Both the position numbers and the translations under genes were made by a program. Source: Desulfospira joergensenii DSM 10085 (lineage in GTDB: Bacteria; Desulfobacterota; Desulfobacteria; Desulfobacterales; Desulfobacteraceae). From it: a stretch of 64,000 nucleotides of DNA. Positions 43,255-51,768 of this stretch are shown in pieces. Location: positions 1,116,001 to 1,180,000 of the forward strand of contig NZ_ATUG01000002.1 of NCBI RefSeq assembly GCF_000420085.1. The letters are read 5' to 3'. The notes below the pieces were generated by a model. It searched no databases and had not been told where the DNA came from. It worked only from the letters and a program-made list of their open reading frames with translations. Each line of letters opens with the position of its first letter. Positions within the stretch are counted from its first letter, which is position 1.

Positions 43255-43437
43255 ATGATTCCCATTATCACTTTGCTCATTGTTCTGTTTTTCTCCCTGC
43301 TGTTGACCCGTATCGCCACCGTTGCCCTCATCTTCCGTCTCTGGAACACCAATGTCATTGCTCTGGTCTTTTTCGAAATTATCGTGCTTGTGGCCATGGT
43401 GGGCCGCCCCCTGCTGCTTCGTTGGGGGAAAAAATAA
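43255..43437 (+). CDS. Small two-helix membrane protein
   Basis: A 60-residue protein with two hydrophobic segments (residues 2-26 and 33-51) and a basic tail (LLLRWGKK). The first segment (LLIVLFFSLLLTRIATVAL) recalls the N-terminus of longer TrkA_C-domain membrane proteins, so it could be a remnant or an independent miniprotein. It lies 67 bases after the Hcp homologue with only a weak ribosome binding site. Confidence 0.45.
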   Translation: MIPIITLLIVLFFSLLLTRIATVALIFRLWNTNVIALVFFEIIVLVAMVGRPLLLRWGKK

Positions 43438-43613
43438 ACTTGTGGGACAGTCAAGTCATGTCCGGATCCAATTTGACAGGATAATTCCATTGTGATATCA
43501 GCGAATTTCTCATGGTAAAGGTCAGGAGAACGGAGCATACTTGATAAATTGAAAAGAGGTTCCGGCCATTGAGCCCAGGGCAGAAATAGAAAAAATAGAA
43601 AGATAAGATCTAA

Positions 43614-44804
43614 ATGATGAAACAGCATATCTATCCCTTTTCCGCAATCATCGGCCAGGAAAGGATGAAAACGGCGCTGCTGCTGAATGCCGTGGATCCG
43701 GGCATCGGCGGCGTATTGATTGCCGGAGATAAAGGTACGGGAAAATCCACGGCCGTAAGGGCCCTGGCCCGGATTTTGCCGGAAATCAAAGCGGTCCGGG
43801 ATTGTCCGTATCACTGCTCACCCGATGATCCTGCAAGCTTGTGCAAAACCTGTTTGGAAAGAATCTCCAAGGGGGAAAATCTGGAAACCGACGAGTACAC
43901 AATGCCGGTGGTTGAACTGCCTTTGAGCGCCACGGAAGACCGTGTCGTGGGAACCCTGCATGTGGAGCATACCCTGAAAACAGGAGAGCGGAGGTTTGAG
44001 CCGGGATTGCTTGCCGCAGCCAACCGGGGGATTCTGTATGTCGATGAAGTCAACCTTCTGGATGATCACCTGGTCGATATTTTACTCGATTCCGCCGCAT
44101 CCGGCATCAATATAGTGGAAAGGGAGGGAATATCCCACAGCCATCCGGCAAAATTCATCCTGGTGGGAACCATGAATCCTGAAGAGGGGGATTTGCGGCC
44201 CCAGTTACTGGACCGGTTCGGCCTGAGCCTCACGGTCAGGGGGCTGGAGGATGTGGGGCTGCGCCGGCAGGTCGTGCAAAACCGGATCTCTTTTGACCGG
44301 GATCCAAAATTATTTTCGGAAAAATTTTCTGGATCGGAAAAGGTTCTCTCTGGTTTGATCCTTCAGTCCAAGGGCTCTTTTGATGGGATCCAAGTGCCGG
44401 ATGAAATGCTTGACCTGGCTGTCCGCCTTTCCATGGAAGTGGCGGCCCACGGCCACAGGGCCGATGTGGCGATGATAAAAACAGCAAAGGCGCTGGCTTC
44501 CATGCTTGAAAAACAGGTGGTGGAAAAAGAGCATATCATTGAAGCCGCCCGATTTGTCCTGCCCCATCGCATGACCGATCTTCATCTGGCCACCCCGGAA
44601 ATGCTCCGGGAAAAACTCGAGGAGGTCCTTTCTAAAGTCATGGACGGCAAAACCGCCGAGACCCCTTCCTTTGCCACGGAGGATTCAGATGACTGGGACG
44701 ATATCTCCATGCAGACCCCGGGTGCAACTGCCGCGTCCAACGTGGACATGCTCTTTTCCTTTTTTGAGGAGAAAAAAAAACTGTTTTTGAAGCCGATGAG
44801 TTAA
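43614..44804 (+). CDS. AAA+ chelatase I-subunit-like ATPase (BchI/ChlI type)
   Basis: A 396-residue AAA+ ATPase like the I subunit of magnesium/cobalt chelatases. Walker A is GDKGTGKST (38-46), Walker [13 protein letters not shown] (about 139-150), and the chelatase insert with cysteines [21 protein letters not shown] (62-82) is present. The family core [18 protein letters not shown] is exact. It is followed after 20 bases by a VWA protein resembling the D subunit. No large H/CobN subunit is in the window. Together they probably drive metal insertion into a tetrapyrrole, or act as a MoxR-like assembly ATPase. Confidence 0.87.
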   Translation: MMKQHIYPFSAIIGQERMKTALLLNAVDPGIGGVLIAGDKGTGKSTAVRALARILPEIKAVRDCPYHCSPDDPASLCKTCLERISKGENLETDEYTMPVVELPLSATEDRVVGTLHVEHTLKTGERRFEPGLLAAANRGILYVDEVNLLDDHLVDILLDSAASGINIVEREGISHSHPAKFILVGTMNPEEGDLRPQLLDRFGLSLTVRGLEDVGLRRQVVQNRISFDRDPKLFSEKFSGSEKVLSGLILQSKGSFDGIQVPDEMLDLAVRLSMEVAAHGHRADVAMIKTAKALASMLEKQVVEKEHIIEAARFVLPHRMTDLHLATPEMLREKLEEVLSKVMDGKTAETPSFATEDSDDWDDISMQTPGATAASNVDMLFSFFEEKKKLFLKPMS

Positions 44805-44824
44805 TCTGCGTCCAGGATATCGAG

Positions 44825-45652
44825 ATGGAATCCATTGATATCCATTGTGATTCCCTAGGAAAACAGACAAAAGGCCTGATGGCCGCAAAATCGGGCAGGT
44901 ACGTCAAAAGCGCTCCGGTCAAAGCCCAAGAAAGAGGCTTTCATCTTGCCTTTGACGCAACCTTGCGGGCGGCTCTTATCCGAAACGCCCAGGACGGAAT
45001 AACCGGCAATACCCCCATAGAATCTCCTGACCTTCGCAAAAAAGTATTTAAACGCCCGGGACGAACTTTAATTGTTTTTCTGGTCGATTCCTCCGATTCC
45101 ATGGGGGAGGGGACCTTTGTCCGGATGAGGGCGGCCAAGGGCGCAGCCCTTGCCCTGATCGCAAAGGCAGGCAAAAAACGGCACCGGGTGGGCATGGTTG
45201 CGTTCAGGGAAAAATCCGCCCAGGTAATTCTAAGGCCGACATCGAGCCTCGCTCTGGCCAGGGAACGTCTGAAAGCCCTGCCAACAGGCGGTGCCACTCC
45301 CTTTGCCGACGGATTGATGAAAGCCTGGCAGATGGTGAAAAACGAGCGGTTGAAAGACCCGGGAATCCAGCCATTGCTCGTGGTGATTTCCGACGGAGAG
45401 GCAAATGTCCCCCATGACTCCAGCCGCGGACTTTTGGAAGTGATGGATGAGCTTTTTCTGATTGCTGGGCGCATCGGCCGGGACAAGATCCATTCCATTG
45501 TCGTTGACACCAAGCCGCCCATGGAAAAATCCAGGGACATGCTTTTACTTTCAGAGGCTTTGGGAGGAGCATACCATCATATCAGCCGTTCCCATGCAAA
45601 ATCTGTTGTCGAAGCGGTTAAAATGGGACCGGGTCACAACCACAGGACCTAA
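44825..45652 (+). CDS. VWA-domain chelatase D-subunit-like protein
   Basis: A 275-residue protein. The von Willebrand A domain starts near residue 80 with the MIDAS metal motif VDSSDSMGEG (DxSxS), continues to GGATPFADGL (threonine of the MIDAS) and VVISDGEANVP. It corresponds to the C-terminal half of BchD/ChlD; the degenerate AAA+ half of BchD is absent, so it is a short form. Co-transcribed with the I-type ATPase upstream, as in two-component I-D chelatase motors. The H partner must be elsewhere. Confidence 0.82.
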   Translation: MESIDIHCDSLGKQTKGLMAAKSGRYVKSAPVKAQERGFHLAFDATLRAALIRNAQDGITGNTPIESPDLRKKVFKRPGRTLIVFLVDSSDSMGEGTFVRMRAAKGAALALIAKAGKKRHRVGMVAFREKSAQVILRPTSSLALARERLKALPTGGATPFADGLMKAWQMVKNERLKDPGIQPLLVVISDGEANVPHDSSRGLLEVMDELFLIAGRIGRDKIHSIVVDTKPPMEKSRDMLLLSEALGGAYHHISRSHAKSVVEAVKMGPGHNHRT

Positions 45653-45670
45653 ATGATCCTGGTCGGAAAA

Positions 45671-45690
45671 ATCAGAGGTCATCAGAGGTC
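45671..45690. repeat. Tandem 10-base direct repeat
   Basis: ATCAGAGGTC occurs twice in a row (45671-45680, 45681-45690) in the convergent gap between the chelatase-like operon and the mgtC-like gene. No role is evident. Confidence 0.6.
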
Positions 45691-45820
45691 AGTTGAGTTG
45701 TTTTTCCATTGGGCTGCACGAAACAGGTGTTCAATTTACAATCAACAGCCAGATCTGCCGTTTTAACAGGCCTGTTTTCAGCAATCTGCCAGGACATTCC
45801 CCCAATGGCCCGCTCCAAAA

Positions 45821-46510
45821 CTAGTTCCAGCTTACTCTTTCGAAACGCTCGTCCCCTTGAAATCGATCTATCATTGTGGTGCTCTGTTCGTTCCCACGGG
45901 TCTGAAGGGCAAGTGTCACTTTCCAGGTTTTTGTCCTCGGCTCATGAACGAGGCTGCGGTTTTTAATTTGCATCCCCTCCTGGGCAAGCTGATCAGATAT
46001 TTCACCAAGAAGGCCAAGATCACCGGTCCATTCCAACTGCAATGAAAAATAGCAGTCGCCCTTAATCGGGAGCAGATGAAGAAGGTACAGGGACAAAAGG
46101 ACCAGCAGAGTAAGAACAACGGAAATAACATATTCACCAAGTCCAACCGTCACCCCGATCGCGGAAACAACCCAGATAGAGGCGGCAGTTGTCAGCCCCC
46201 GAACGAAATTTTTGCTTTTAACGATTGTCCCGGCACCGAGAAAACCAATTCCGGTAATCACGCCCGCAGCAGCACGGGCCGGATCCATTCGAATTGCGGA
46301 TTCAGCACCCACGTTAAATTCCAATGAAAGTTTTTGAAAAGCGACGATGATTGCTGCGGAGCCAATACAAACCAGGATATTTGTCCGCAAGCCGGCTTCC
46401 CGTCCTCTGGTTTGACGCTCCAGGCCCACAAGGCCCCCCAGCACCATTGCCATCAATAGTCTTACTACGAAAACTCCATCATTGCTTACTGCGTCTTGGA
46501 TCAATGCCAA
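45821..46510 (-). CDS. MgtC/SapB family membrane protein
   Basis: A 229-residue inner-membrane protein. The MgtC core is exact: MAMVLGGLVGLERQTRGREAGLRTNILVCIGSA, then RAAAGVITGIGFLGAGTI and GLTTAASIWVVSAIGV, giving about four to five membrane helices. The C-terminal 75 residues form a soluble ACT-like domain. The start is TTG at 46510 with GGAGG upstream. MgtC-like proteins affect magnesium homeostasis and modulate membrane ATPases, although this member's role is not known. Confidence 0.87.
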   Translation of the reverse strand: MALIQDAVSNDGVFVVRLLMAMVLGGLVGLERQTRGREAGLRTNILVCIGSAAIIVAFQKLSLEFNVGAESAIRMDPARAAAGVITGIGFLGAGTIVKSKNFVRGLTTAASIWVVSAIGVTVGLGEYVISVVLTLLVLLSLYLLHLLPIKGDCYFSLQLEWTGDLGLLGEISDQLAQEGMQIKNRSLVHEPRTKTWKVTLALQTRGNEQSTTMIDRFQGDERFERVSWN

Positions 46511-46613
46511 AAAAAAACCTCCAGATTTAATAAGAGTATAGTCTAAAAATTGGTATTATACCGGATATTATGAAAACCGCTATGGATATCGTCCCCTGAA
46601 TTATGCCTGAAAT

Positions 46614-47522
46614 TCACAGTTTTTTAGACAGTTCTGCGATGTGCTCGGGGCCGATCCCACAGCAGCCTCCAATCAAAGTCGCTCCTTCTTGAATCCATTG
46701 GCGGGTCCAGTCCAGATAGGATGATGGGGTCAGATCGGTACGTAATTCATTCAGCCCCTCGTTTGCGGTTGCATCTTTGGGTTGGGGCGGAAAAGCATTG
46801 GCATAGGCGCCGATTTCGATGTTTTTGGCATCCAGGGATGCCAATAGATCCCGGGTTGTCTTAAGGGAGGGGCCGATGACCTCCGGCTGGCAGCAATTAA
46901 ATAAAATAGCATCAACCTTGGCATCGACCATTGCTTCGACCGCATCGACAACAGATTCACCGGAACGTAATATGGGTTCATTGTGCAATCGTGAATCTTC
47001 CAGGGTGAAAGAAACCCAGAACGGTCTGTTTTCCATGTCCAGGCTCTCAATCAATGACTTGATCCGGAGGGGTTCATCAATTAGACTCTGGGTTTCACAG
47101 AGCCATAGGTCTGCATGCGGGTTGAGGCCTTCAATCAAAGGGCGTGCTATTTCAATGACTCGATCCGGTTGAAACAGATCGGCGCGATAGGACCCGAACA
47201 AGGGGGGAATGGAACCGGCAACACGGATGCCGGGCCGGGTTTCACTGACGGCTGCACGCGCCGTTTTTCCCGCAGATCTTGCCAGATTCCTTCCCTGATC
47301 TTTAAACCTTTTTTCGCCTAGATGAAAAGGGACCAGGGCGTAACTATTGGTGGTTATCACCGAGGCGCCGCTGGCAATAAATGCCTTATGGACCTCCTTG
47401 ACGATCTCGGGGGCGGCCATCATTGCCTGTGCAGACCACTCCGGCTGTTTGAACGGGGCACCCCGTTTTTTCAGTTCCCTTCCCATCCCACCGTCCAGAA
47501 GGGTAATTTCTCCTGTCGTCAT
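46614..47522 (-). CDS. Homocysteine S-methyltransferase family protein
   Basis: A 302-residue TIM-barrel enzyme of the zinc-dependent homocysteine methyltransferase family (MmuM/MetH N-domain type). It starts LLDGGMGRELKKRG and has zinc ligands in LFNCCQPE and GGCCGIGPEHI. The methyl donor is probably S-methylmethionine or another methylated sulfur compound, since no cobalamin domain is attached. I chose the ATG at 47522 with AAGGAG upstream; a longer frame to 47576 adds 18 residues that do not fit the family. The Isf-like flavoprotein gene ends 55 bases upstream on the same strand. Confidence 0.87.
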   Translation of the reverse strand: MTTGEITLLDGGMGRELKKRGAPFKQPEWSAQAMMAAPEIVKEVHKAFIASGASVITTNSYALVPFHLGEKRFKDQGRNLARSAGKTARAAVSETRPGIRVAGSIPPLFGSYRADLFQPDRVIEIARPLIEGLNPHADLWLCETQSLIDEPLRIKSLIESLDMENRPFWVSFTLEDSRLHNEPILRSGESVVDAVEAMVDAKVDAILFNCCQPEVIGPSLKTTRDLLASLDAKNIEIGAYANAFPPQPKDATANEGLNELRTDLTPSSYLDWTRQWIQEGATLIGGCCGIGPEHIAELSKKL

Positions 47523-47577
47523 TGTTGACTCCTTCTGCCCTGCCGAACCAAAGATCCGGCAGAGCATGGATTCCATA

Positions 47578-48213
47578 TCACCGGATAAAATTGGTCATGA
47601 TTTTGGCAGCCGGCTCAGGGGCTGGAAACGCCTCTTTCCCGTGGCCGATAACCTTCATGATCCAGGCCATGTTTCTGCCCAGAATCTCCATGATCTGTTT
47701 CCCTTCCCCGTCCTGTTCCATTTCTCCGGGATGAAGGCCATAGGCCACATTCCAGTAGTTTGAAGAGGGCATGATCATCTCTGAGTAGCTGATGTAATGG
47801 TTCAGGGTATCCACCGTGGAGATTCCTCCGGACCGCCTGACCGCAGCGACGGCAGCGCCGACTTTGTGGCGGTACAGGCCTCCGTTCACCGTGGCCACGA
47901 AAAAGGCACGGTCAAGAAAGGATTTCATTGTACCGGCCACGCCTGAAAAGTGGACCGGAGATCCGAGCAGAATCCCGTCGGCCTGTTTCATCTTCCGGAT
48001 CCATTCATTCACGGGATCATCTTCAAAGGAACAGGCTTGATTCTGATTTTTGACACAGCCGTGACAGGCAATGCATCCCCGGATCTTTTCTTTGCCGACA
48101 TGGATCATCTCCGTCTCAATCCCTGCTTTTTCCAGTTCGGCGAAAACCGTGTTTAAAGAACAGGCGGTATTTCCATTTTTCCTGGCACTGCCGTTGAATC
48201 CGACAACTTTCAT
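47578..48213 (-). CDS. Iron-sulfur flavoprotein (Isf-like), NADPH-dependent FMN reductase fold
   Basis: A 211-residue flavodoxin-fold protein. The FMN phosphate loop is GSARKNGNTACS (8-19) and GSPVHFSGVAGTMKSFLDR supplies the flavin-side motif. A compact cluster motif C47-x2-C50-x2-C53-x7-C61 matches the [4Fe-4S] signature of archaeal and anaerobic iron-sulfur flavoproteins (Isf), which reduce O2, H2O2 or quinone-like acceptors using ferredoxin. AAAGGAGC supports the ATG. It may share a message with the homocysteine methyltransferase. Confidence 0.85.
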   Translation of the reverse strand: MKVVGFNGSARKNGNTACSLNTVFAELEKAGIETEMIHVGKEKIRGCIACHGCVKNQNQACSFEDDPVNEWIRKMKQADGILLGSPVHFSGVAGTMKSFLDRAFFVATVNGGLYRHKVGAAVAAVRRSGGISTVDTLNHYISYSEMIMPSSNYWNVAYGLHPGEMEQDGEGKQIMEILGRNMAWIMKVIGHGKEAFPAPEPAAKIMTNFIR

Positions 48214-48309
48214 TTTTAAGCTCCTTTTTTTATGAGTTGTATCATGGGCAACCGGTCTTGGATAAAAAATATTCTTTCTAAGATAATCAATCCTTTCCGG
48301 AAAACAAGT

Positions 48310-49212
48310 TCAGGCTCTTTCCCCGAGAATGGTGTTCCAGATTCCGTCCGGGCAGCGCCGTTCCACGATACGGACCGGCATTGGATCAAGATCCGCCAGG
48401 ATTTTTTTGGCCTCGGAGTTTAAGAGTCCGGACAGGATAAAGTATCTTTTTTCAAGAAATCCCGGAGTCTGGATCAGGATTTTCATGATATCATAGTGGA
48501 TATTGGCCACCAGAAGATCCGACTCAAGATCCATGACCTGTTCCCCCCGGGCCTGGAAGGCAAGGATCCGGTCCTGGAAGCGGTTGAGCCGGATATTGGC
48601 AAGGCAGGTCTTCACGGCCAAAAGGTTGAAGTCGCAGGCCAGGACTCTGGGGCTGCCAAGGGCGGCCGCTCCCAGGGAGAGCAGGCCGGTTCCCGTGCCG
48701 ATATCGAGCATGGAGGAGATTTTTTTTCGGGTGAACAGCCGGTGGATGAGATCCAGGCAGTCTTCGGTGGTCTGGTGGCGGCCCGTTCCAAAGACCACAC
48801 CGGGATCCAGGAGAATCTCCCGGATTCTCTCTTCGGCCGGAAGCTCCGGCCGGTTCCAGGGCGGGGCAATGCAGAGGCTCTCCACGAAATAGGGCTCAAT
48901 GGGGCCGCCGTGCCATTCTTCACAGGACATCTCATAGGTTTCCGCCAGAGCCATGCCCGGATTTCGGGCCTGAATCCGGTGGATAGAGGCATCCGCCCGG
49001 TCTTTGAAAAATAGAAAAGAAGTCTCTTCCTCCACCCACATGCCCAGGAAAAGGGGATCCCTTTCAATTTCCCGGTCCAGGGCCGGTATCCCTTCAAAAT
49101 TGTATATGACCAGGCGTTGATAGGGATTTTCCAAAGTCTGGGCCGGTTCCGGTACAGGGGACGTTTCCATTGACTGCGCTCCCGGGGTTTTTAAATAAAG
49201 TTTGACATTCAT
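48310..49212 (-). CDS. PrmA-like methyltransferase paralogue
   Basis: A protein of about 300 residues with the PrmA C-terminal methyltransferase core: DPGVVFGTGRHQTTEDCL (PrmA has GTGTHPTT), MLDIGTGTGLLSLGAAALG (motif I) and VANIHYDIM. The N-terminal substrate domain differs strongly from the true PrmA encoded divergently 80 bases away. It is therefore a diverged paralogue with perhaps another protein substrate. I favour the ATG at 49212 over a TTG at 49251; neither has a good ribosome binding site. Confidence 0.75.
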   Translation of the reverse strand: MNVKLYLKTPGAQSMETSPVPEPAQTLENPYQRLVIYNFEGIPALDREIERDPLFLGMWVEEETSFLFFKDRADASIHRIQARNPGMALAETYEMSCEEWHGGPIEPYFVESLCIAPPWNRPELPAEERIREILLDPGVVFGTGRHQTTEDCLDLIHRLFTRKKISSMLDIGTGTGLLSLGAAALGSPRVLACDFNLLAVKTCLANIRLNRFQDRILAFQARGEQVMDLESDLLVANIHYDIMKILIQTPGFLEKRYFILSGLLNSEAKKILADLDPMPVRIVERRCPDGIWNTILGERA

Positions 49213-49292
49213 ACGAATGTGCAAAATAATCTTTTCCCAGGATAAATTCAAGCGGTCCGGATGATTGAACCAAACAAGGGTGTTGAAGAAAT

Positions 49293-50222
49293 ATGAAATT
49301 CAGAAAAGTTCAAATCGATTTTACATCATTGGATCTTTTCCTGGCGGAAGAGCTGATCTGCAATATCTTTTTTTCCTTCAACCTCAAGGGGGTTGTCTGC
49401 CAGGTCCCCCTGGAGGAACCCGACGAGGGATTCGGCACCCATACCCTGCCGGAGCCGGAGCAAAACTCCATTACCGGGTATCTGCCTGACATGGACTCTT
49501 CAGATATTATCCTTGGAAAAATCAAAGAGCAGGCAGAAAAATTGTCCTGCCTTGATATTCAGACCCGGATCCAAGTGGAAATTGTGGATGAAAAAGAGTG
49601 GGCCGACGCCTGGAAGCAGTACTTCAACGTCACCCGCATCAGCAAGCGGATTGTGATCCGGCCGGACTGGAAACCCTATGACCCTGAACCCGGTGAAATC
49701 GTCATCCACCTGGATCCGGGCATGGCCTTTGGCACGGGCACCCATCCCACCACAGCCATGTGTCTTCGGCAGATTGAGAGGTTCATCCGGCCGGGGAACA
49801 GCTTCCTGGATGTGGGCACCGGGTCGGGCATTTTGATGATCGCCGCTGCCGGGCTCGGGGCGGAAAAGATGACGGGGATCGACACCGACGAGACTGCCGT
49901 CCGGATCTGCGGAGAAAATCTTAAAAAAAACAATATCCGGCCGGATCTGTACGGACTCAAATGCTGCACCCTGGACCGGCTGGACACTGTTCCCTTTGAT
50001 CTCATCGGGGCCAATATCATTGCCCAGGTCCTGGTGGATATCATGGGAGACCTTAAAAGATGCATGCACCACAAAACCCGGCTTATCCTGTCCGGCATTA
50101 TCCGGGAGAGACTGCCCGATGTCCTTGACGCCCTTGAAAAACACGGGCTGGAGACGATCCATGAGGACCGCATGGACGAATGGGTTACCCTGACGGCTGC
50201 CTTCCCGGAACTGTCGCCTTGA
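49293..50222 (+). CDS. prmA: Ribosomal protein L11 methyltransferase
   Basis: Methylates ribosomal protein L11 using SAM. The N-terminal substrate domain (1-100) leads to EKEWADAWKQYFNVTRIS, HLDPGMAFGTGTHPTTAMCL, FLDVGTGSGILMIAAAGLGA and the GANIIAQVL catalytic-loop motif. Length (309 aa) fits. It is divergent from a PrmA-like paralogue with a short (80-base) shared control region. The ribosome binding site is weak. Confidence 0.9.
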   Translation: MKFRKVQIDFTSLDLFLAEELICNIFFSFNLKGVVCQVPLEEPDEGFGTHTLPEPEQNSITGYLPDMDSSDIILGKIKEQAEKLSCLDIQTRIQVEIVDEKEWADAWKQYFNVTRISKRIVIRPDWKPYDPEPGEIVIHLDPGMAFGTGTHPTTAMCLRQIERFIRPGNSFLDVGTGSGILMIAAAGLGAEKMTGIDTDETAVRICGENLKKNNIRPDLYGLKCCTLDRLDTVPFDLIGANIIAQVLVDIMGDLKRCMHHKTRLILSGIIRERLPDVLDALEKHGLETIHEDRMDEWVTLTAAFPELSP

Positions 50223-50523
50223 TCTTCTTCAGGATCTGGCACCCTGTTGGGACACTTTCCGGCGGCACTTCCCGCTTCTGATAATTTTTTACTTTCCTTG
50301 ACAAAAACGCTGTTTTCCATCTACATTTCACATAATAAATCATTCTCAACCCCAAAAATGTATCGCCGTGAATTCATATGCCGGCCATACCAGGCAAGCC
50401 TTGCTCGGAAACCATGCTTGACAGCGGTACGAATCGTTCCGTTTTGAAAGGGTCTCCCGGCCCCGGATCCACCCTCCGACCCTTGGCGGATAAGGGCCTT
50501 TAACCCGAACAGGAGGAAAAATC
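50223..50523. promoter_or_regulatory. Leader and promoter of the binding-protein/kinase operon
   Basis: A sigma-70-like pair TTGACA (50298-50303), 18-base spacer, TACATT (50322-50327) lies about 200 bases before the binding-protein gene. The long leader contains GGGTC/GACCC and CCCTT/AAGGG stems (about 50440-50492). These could form a structured leader. No gene is seen. Confidence 0.45.
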
Positions 50524-51768
50524 TTGAAATCATTTGCCTTATTTTGGAGAATCTTTTTATCTGTTGTCTCTGGATTTCTCTTCATGCCTCCCATGGCCGG
50601 AGGCGAAGCCGAGCCGGTCAAGATCGGCTTTGTCGGAGATTTCACCTCTGTATCCAAGCCTTATACTGAAAATGCATTTAAAATTGCGCAGTTCGCCCTA
50701 ACAGAATTCAATGCCCGGGGAGGCCTTCTGGGCAGGCCGATCCAAATGATTCACCGGGACGGTGCCAATGATCCCGCACTCCATTACCGGCATACGGCTG
50801 ACCTGGTTAACGAAGAAAATGTTGTCGCCGTTTTCGGCGGGGCATCCAGTCTCTGTGTGTTGCAGGCCTCAGCCGCATGTGAAGAACTAGAAATCCCCTA
50901 CCTGGTATCCATCGGCAATGCCCAGTCCATTGTGGTTGAAAAGGGGCATTCCTATGTATTTCTTTTTGAGCCCAACTCCCGCATGGAATCCTTAGGGTTC
51001 AGCATCTTTGCATCCTTAATGCCCTGGAAGCGCTATGCCTGGCTCGGGCCGGACTATATCTGGGGAAGGGATGTCATGGGATTTTTCAAGCAGTACTTTG
51101 AAACCATCGGATCGCCCATAACATGGGCAGCCGAGGTCTGGCATCCATTGGGTGCCCGGGATTATAAAGAGGCCATCCAAAAGGTGATTGCCAGCCGGCC
51201 TGAAGCCCTGGTGGTTGCCACCTGGGGGGAGGATTTGAGGCATTTTCTCAGGCAGGCCAAGGCTGTTGATCTATTCAAAAAAACGGCGGCCTTTGGCTGG
51301 TTCTCCATTGTTGCGGATGAATCCGATCGGATTCTACCCGAAGGGATCTGGAAGATTTCCCGGGGGCCTCTGGATTATCTATCAAAAAAATATCCCGGTA
51401 CCCGGGACTTGATTCAAAAATTTTTCAAGCAGTATCAGATCTATCCCCTTGATTTTTCAATCTGTTGCTACGATTCCCTGCTTGCATGGCACAAGGCCGC
51501 AGAAAAAGCCGGATCCGTCGAGCCATCCGCCGTGGCCGGGGCGCTCAAAGGCTTGTCCTTTACCGGCCTCCGGGGGGACAGTTTCATCCGGGCCGTTGAC
51601 GGCCAGATGAACTGCCCCACTTTTTTCGGCCGTCTGACCTATGTTCCCGATTGTCCGCTGGCCGTCATTGAATCGGTAATCGAGATCCCGGCCGCCAAGA
51701 CCTGGCTTTCCGAAAAAGAGGTTATCGCCAAGAGGGCGGAATACCGTTCCGGCAAGGAAGATCAATAA
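50524..51768 (+). CDS. Periplasmic branched-amino-acid-type binding protein, sensor partner
   Basis: A 414-residue exported protein with a signal peptide (1-25) and a type I periplasmic binding fold (LivJ/Peripla_BP_6): VKIGFVGDFTS at the start of the mature part, NARGGLLGRPIQMIHRDGANDP, VVAVFGGASSLC and YDSLLAWHKAAEKAG. There are no ABC permease or ATPase genes nearby. Its stop codon overlaps the start of a large histidine kinase by one base (TAATG). It is therefore more likely the ligand receptor of that kinase than a transport protein. The start is TTG at 50524 with AGGAGG seven bases upstream. Confidence 0.85.
   Translation: MKSFALFWRIFLSVVSGFLFMPPMAGGEAEPVKIGFVGDFTSVSKPYTENAFKIAQFALTEFNARGGLLGRPIQMIHRDGANDPALHYRHTADLVNEENVVAVFGGASSLCVLQASAACEELEIPYLVSIGNAQSIVVEKGHSYVFLFEPNSRMESLGFSIFASLMPWKRYAWLGPDYIWGRDVMGFFKQYFETIGSPITWAAEVWHPLGARDYKEAIQKVIASRPEALVVATWGEDLRHFLRQAKAVDLFKKTAAFGWFSIVADESDRILPEGIWKISRGPLDYLSKKYPGTRDLIQKFFKQYQIYPLDFSICCYDSLLAWHKAAEKAGSVEPSAVAGALKGLSFTGLRGDSFIRAVDGQMNCPTFFGRLTYVPDCPLAVIESVIEIPAAKTWLSEKEVIAKRAEYRSGKEDQ

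Noticed and set aside
50235-50252. Sigma-54 promoter after prmA
   Set aside because: TGGCAC is perfect, but the -12 element reads TGGGA and the next gene is about 275 bases away with a better sigma-70 candidate between.
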